From: Pseudoalteromonas luteoviolacea
Lineage (GTDB): Bacteria; Pseudomonadota; Gammaproteobacteria; Enterobacterales; Alteromonadaceae
Reading direction: 5' to 3'
Assembly: GCF_001750165.1 (NCBI RefSeq)
Contig: NZ_CP015411.1
Span: 3,252,001-3,316,000, forward strand
Length of the DNA: 64,000 nt
Positions within the stretch are counted from its first letter, which is position 1. Every line of letters starts with the position of its first letter. Made by a program: the position numbers and the translations under genes. Positions 63,150 to 64,000 of the stretch are shown one piece after another. The notes beneath the pieces were generated by a model. It worked only from the letters and a program-made list of their open reading frames with translations, did no database searches and was not told where the DNA came from.

Positions 63150-63185
63150 ATATATGGAAAATCATATATTCACTTTTCCATATAT
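63150..63185. promoter_or_regulatory. 36-bp dyad, candidate operator
   Basis: A perfect 12-bp inverted repeat (ATATATGGAAAA, 63150-63161; TTTTCCATATAT, 63174-63185) with a 12-base spacer. It lies 167 bases upstream of the arsJ-associated gapdh and 122 bases upstream of the small peptide gene, so either could be its target. The region 62984-63307 holds no other convincing feature. Confidence 0.55.
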
Positions 63186-63307
63186 GCAAGCAAGTAATTG
63201 TAATGATTTTGTATCATTTTTATTAATTTTATTTGAAACTTTTTCTTAATTTACTAACATGAAATTGAAAGTAAAAAGTAATGTTAAATTGAAAGGAGTT
63301 AATCACT

Positions 63308-63466
63308 ATGAAGCTTAAAGTCACCAAAAAGCCATTGAAAAAATTGAGTTATGACAGCCTTCCACTCGATAAAAAACTGACTCCACTTGTAGGGGGCGCG
63401 GGTTTAAGTAATGGTCCAACTCAAGAATGTGAAACTTACTACCACTGCGACTCTGAAATACCATAA
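63308..63466 (+). CDS. Short double-glycine precursor peptide (RiPP/bacteriocin-like)
   Basis: 52 residues, from an ATG preceded by a strong AAAGGAG (9 bases away). A Lys-rich leader (MKLKVTKKPLKKLS) leads to LTPLVGGAG, where cleavage after Gly30 would free a 22-residue core. The core has Cys41 and Cys47, Ser34/Ser49, Thr38/Thr43 and two Tyr. This layout, K-rich start plus TPxVxGG, resembles precursor peptides exported by double-glycine peptidase transporters in marine gammaproteobacteria. The core could be disulfide-bonded or lanthionine-modified. No modifying enzyme or transporter lies in the visible flanks. A hairpin terminator follows. Family is inferred from pattern only. Confidence 0.7.
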   Translation: MKLKVTKKPLKKLSYDSLPLDKKLTPLVGGAGLSNGPTQECETYYHCDSEIP

Positions 63467-63482
63467 TTGAGATAACACAGAT

Positions 63483-63515
63483 GCAAACGTTATTACATTG
63501 AGCAATAACGTTTGC
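63483..63515 (+). terminator. Hairpin terminator after the precursor peptide
   Basis: GCAAACGTTATT (63483-63494), loop of 9 bases, AATAACGTTTGC (63504-63515): a perfect 12-bp stem 17 bases after the peptide stop. The following TTACTCCTAATTCTT is only partly T-rich. Confidence 0.65.
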
Positions 63516-63592
63516 TTACTCCTAATTCTTACCTGCTCCAAAGCGATTGATGTTAAACTGTATTCAATCCCAGTTGTTTCGAGTATTTTAGA

Positions 63593-64000
63593 TTGGATAA
63601 GAATACCTACATCCCAGAAAACTTTATCGAAGACGTAAAGCGCTACCTCCCTGAGCATTTAAATTTAGATGACTTCATTGATCACTGCCAAAAGCCTTTG
63701 AGGCTGTCTATTCGGGTTAATACATTAAAAATGTCTGTCGACGAATTTAAACTCGAAGCGCAAAAACTTGGCTGGCAGATAACCCCTGTACCTTGGTGTC
63801 CTGAAGGTTTTTGGATCACTCGGAGTAACGAAGAGCAAGCCAACCTCCCTATAGGTAACACGGCTCTACATTTAAGTGGCTGTATTTATGTGCAAGAAGC
63901 GAGCTCAATGCTACCGCCTTTGGCATTAAGATCTGAAATAGAAAACATGGAGACAGATCATTACGCCGTACTGGATATGGCAGCCGCTCCTGGTTCTAAA
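63593..64000 (+). CDS. rsmF: 16S rRNA (cytosine-1407-C5) methyltransferase RsmF (partial, 5' part)
   Basis: The frame runs from a TTG at 63593 off the window end (136 codons visible). The sequence LDKNTYIPENFIEDVKRYLP, then QKPLRLSIRVNTLKMS, PVPWCPEGFWI, HLSGCIYVQEASSMLPP and MAAAPGSK follows E. coli RsmF/YebU closely, including the start of the SAM-binding motif. The upstream in-frame stop is at 63554 and there is no ATG between, so a TTG start is the best choice and matches the family N-terminus. The downstream catalytic cysteines are beyond the window. Confidence 0.9.
   Translation, partial: MDKNTYIPENFIEDVKRYLPEHLNLDDFIDHCQKPLRLSIRVNTLKMSVDEFKLEAQKLGWQITPVPWCPEGFWITRSNEEQANLPIGNTALHLSGCIYVQEASSMLPPLALRSEIENMETDHYAVLDMAAAPGSK

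Noticed and set aside
63038..63226. 62-codon plus-strand frame upstream of the peptide gene
   Set aside because: It runs across the 36-bp dyad, has no ribosome site and no protein-like pattern.
63404..63658. 84-codon minus-strand frame over the peptide gene and rsmF start
   Set aside because: It is antisense to two better supported genes and crosses a hairpin terminator.

Overview
The window looks like the chromosome of a marine gammaproteobacterium of the Pseudoalteromonas/Alteromonadales type. The reasons are a LiuR-controlled leucine/valine catabolic region laid out as in that order, Alteromonadales-type housekeeping proteins (HtpX, RsmF, ArsJ), moderate G+C with AT-rich intergenic spacers, and an aryl-acyl lipopeptide gene cluster of a kind known from pigmented Pseudoalteromonas. 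The genus is inferred from protein character only; no rRNA is present.

Layout. (1) 1-4754: a thiamine-precursor locus. Two divergent TPP riboswitches flank one intergenic region. One controls a sodium:solute symporter (cut by the window start). The other controls an SDR - LLM flavin monooxygenase - ThiD operon. (2) 4755-6689: AT-rich spacer, one small secreted protein, and three tandem ~173-bp copies (plus one decayed copy) of a hairpin-forming intergenic repeat. (3) 6690-34348: the centrepiece, 14 tightly packed minus-strand genes. They encode an aromatic amino acid ammonia lyase, a free ACP, a MaoC-type dehydratase, an ACP-ligase fusion, a ketosynthase fused to a chain-length-factor-like half, an ABC exporter, a FabZ-like dehydratase, a FabG-like reductase, a catalytically degenerate SDR, a second SDR, two giant NRPSs (four modules) and a DUF2141 lipoprotein. 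Read by eye, the A-domain codes give Cys - Thr - Asn - Ile, with epimerases in modules 1 and 2. The expected product is an aryl(poly)enoyl-D-Cys-D-allo-Thr-L-Asn-L-Ile peptide released by a C-terminal thioesterase, perhaps as a thiolactone. It is related in logic to the alterochromides but differs in length and in carrying Cys, and no halogenase is present. (4) 34349-35552: a long AT-rich region upstream of that operon. (5) 35553-40586: pirin, an alpha/beta-hydrolase-OsmC fusion, an S9 peptidase and a small lipoprotein. (6) 40697-57294: branched-chain amino acid catabolism. A minus-strand ivd-type operon (valine/isoleucine) and a plus-strand liu operon (leucine) flank the MerR-type regulator LiuR, with palindromic operators between them. 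(7) 57485-64000: htpX, a chemotaxis receptor, an arsJ-gapdh arsenate detoxification pair, a 52-residue double-glycine RiPP/bacteriocin-like precursor too short for ordinary gene calling, and the 5' part of rsmF.

How the genes work together. In the cluster, the lyase makes a cinnamate- or coumarate-type starter and the ligase loads it on an ACP. KS-CLF, FabG and the two dehydratases should extend it to a conjugated aryl polyene using malonyl-ACP from primary metabolism. The first condensation domain then acylates Cys, NRPS1 hands over to NRPS2 through a TubC-type docking domain, and the ABC pair exports the product. No phosphopantetheinyl transferase, malonyl transferase or regulator is encoded locally. 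All functional statements are from motif reading; no database search was run.
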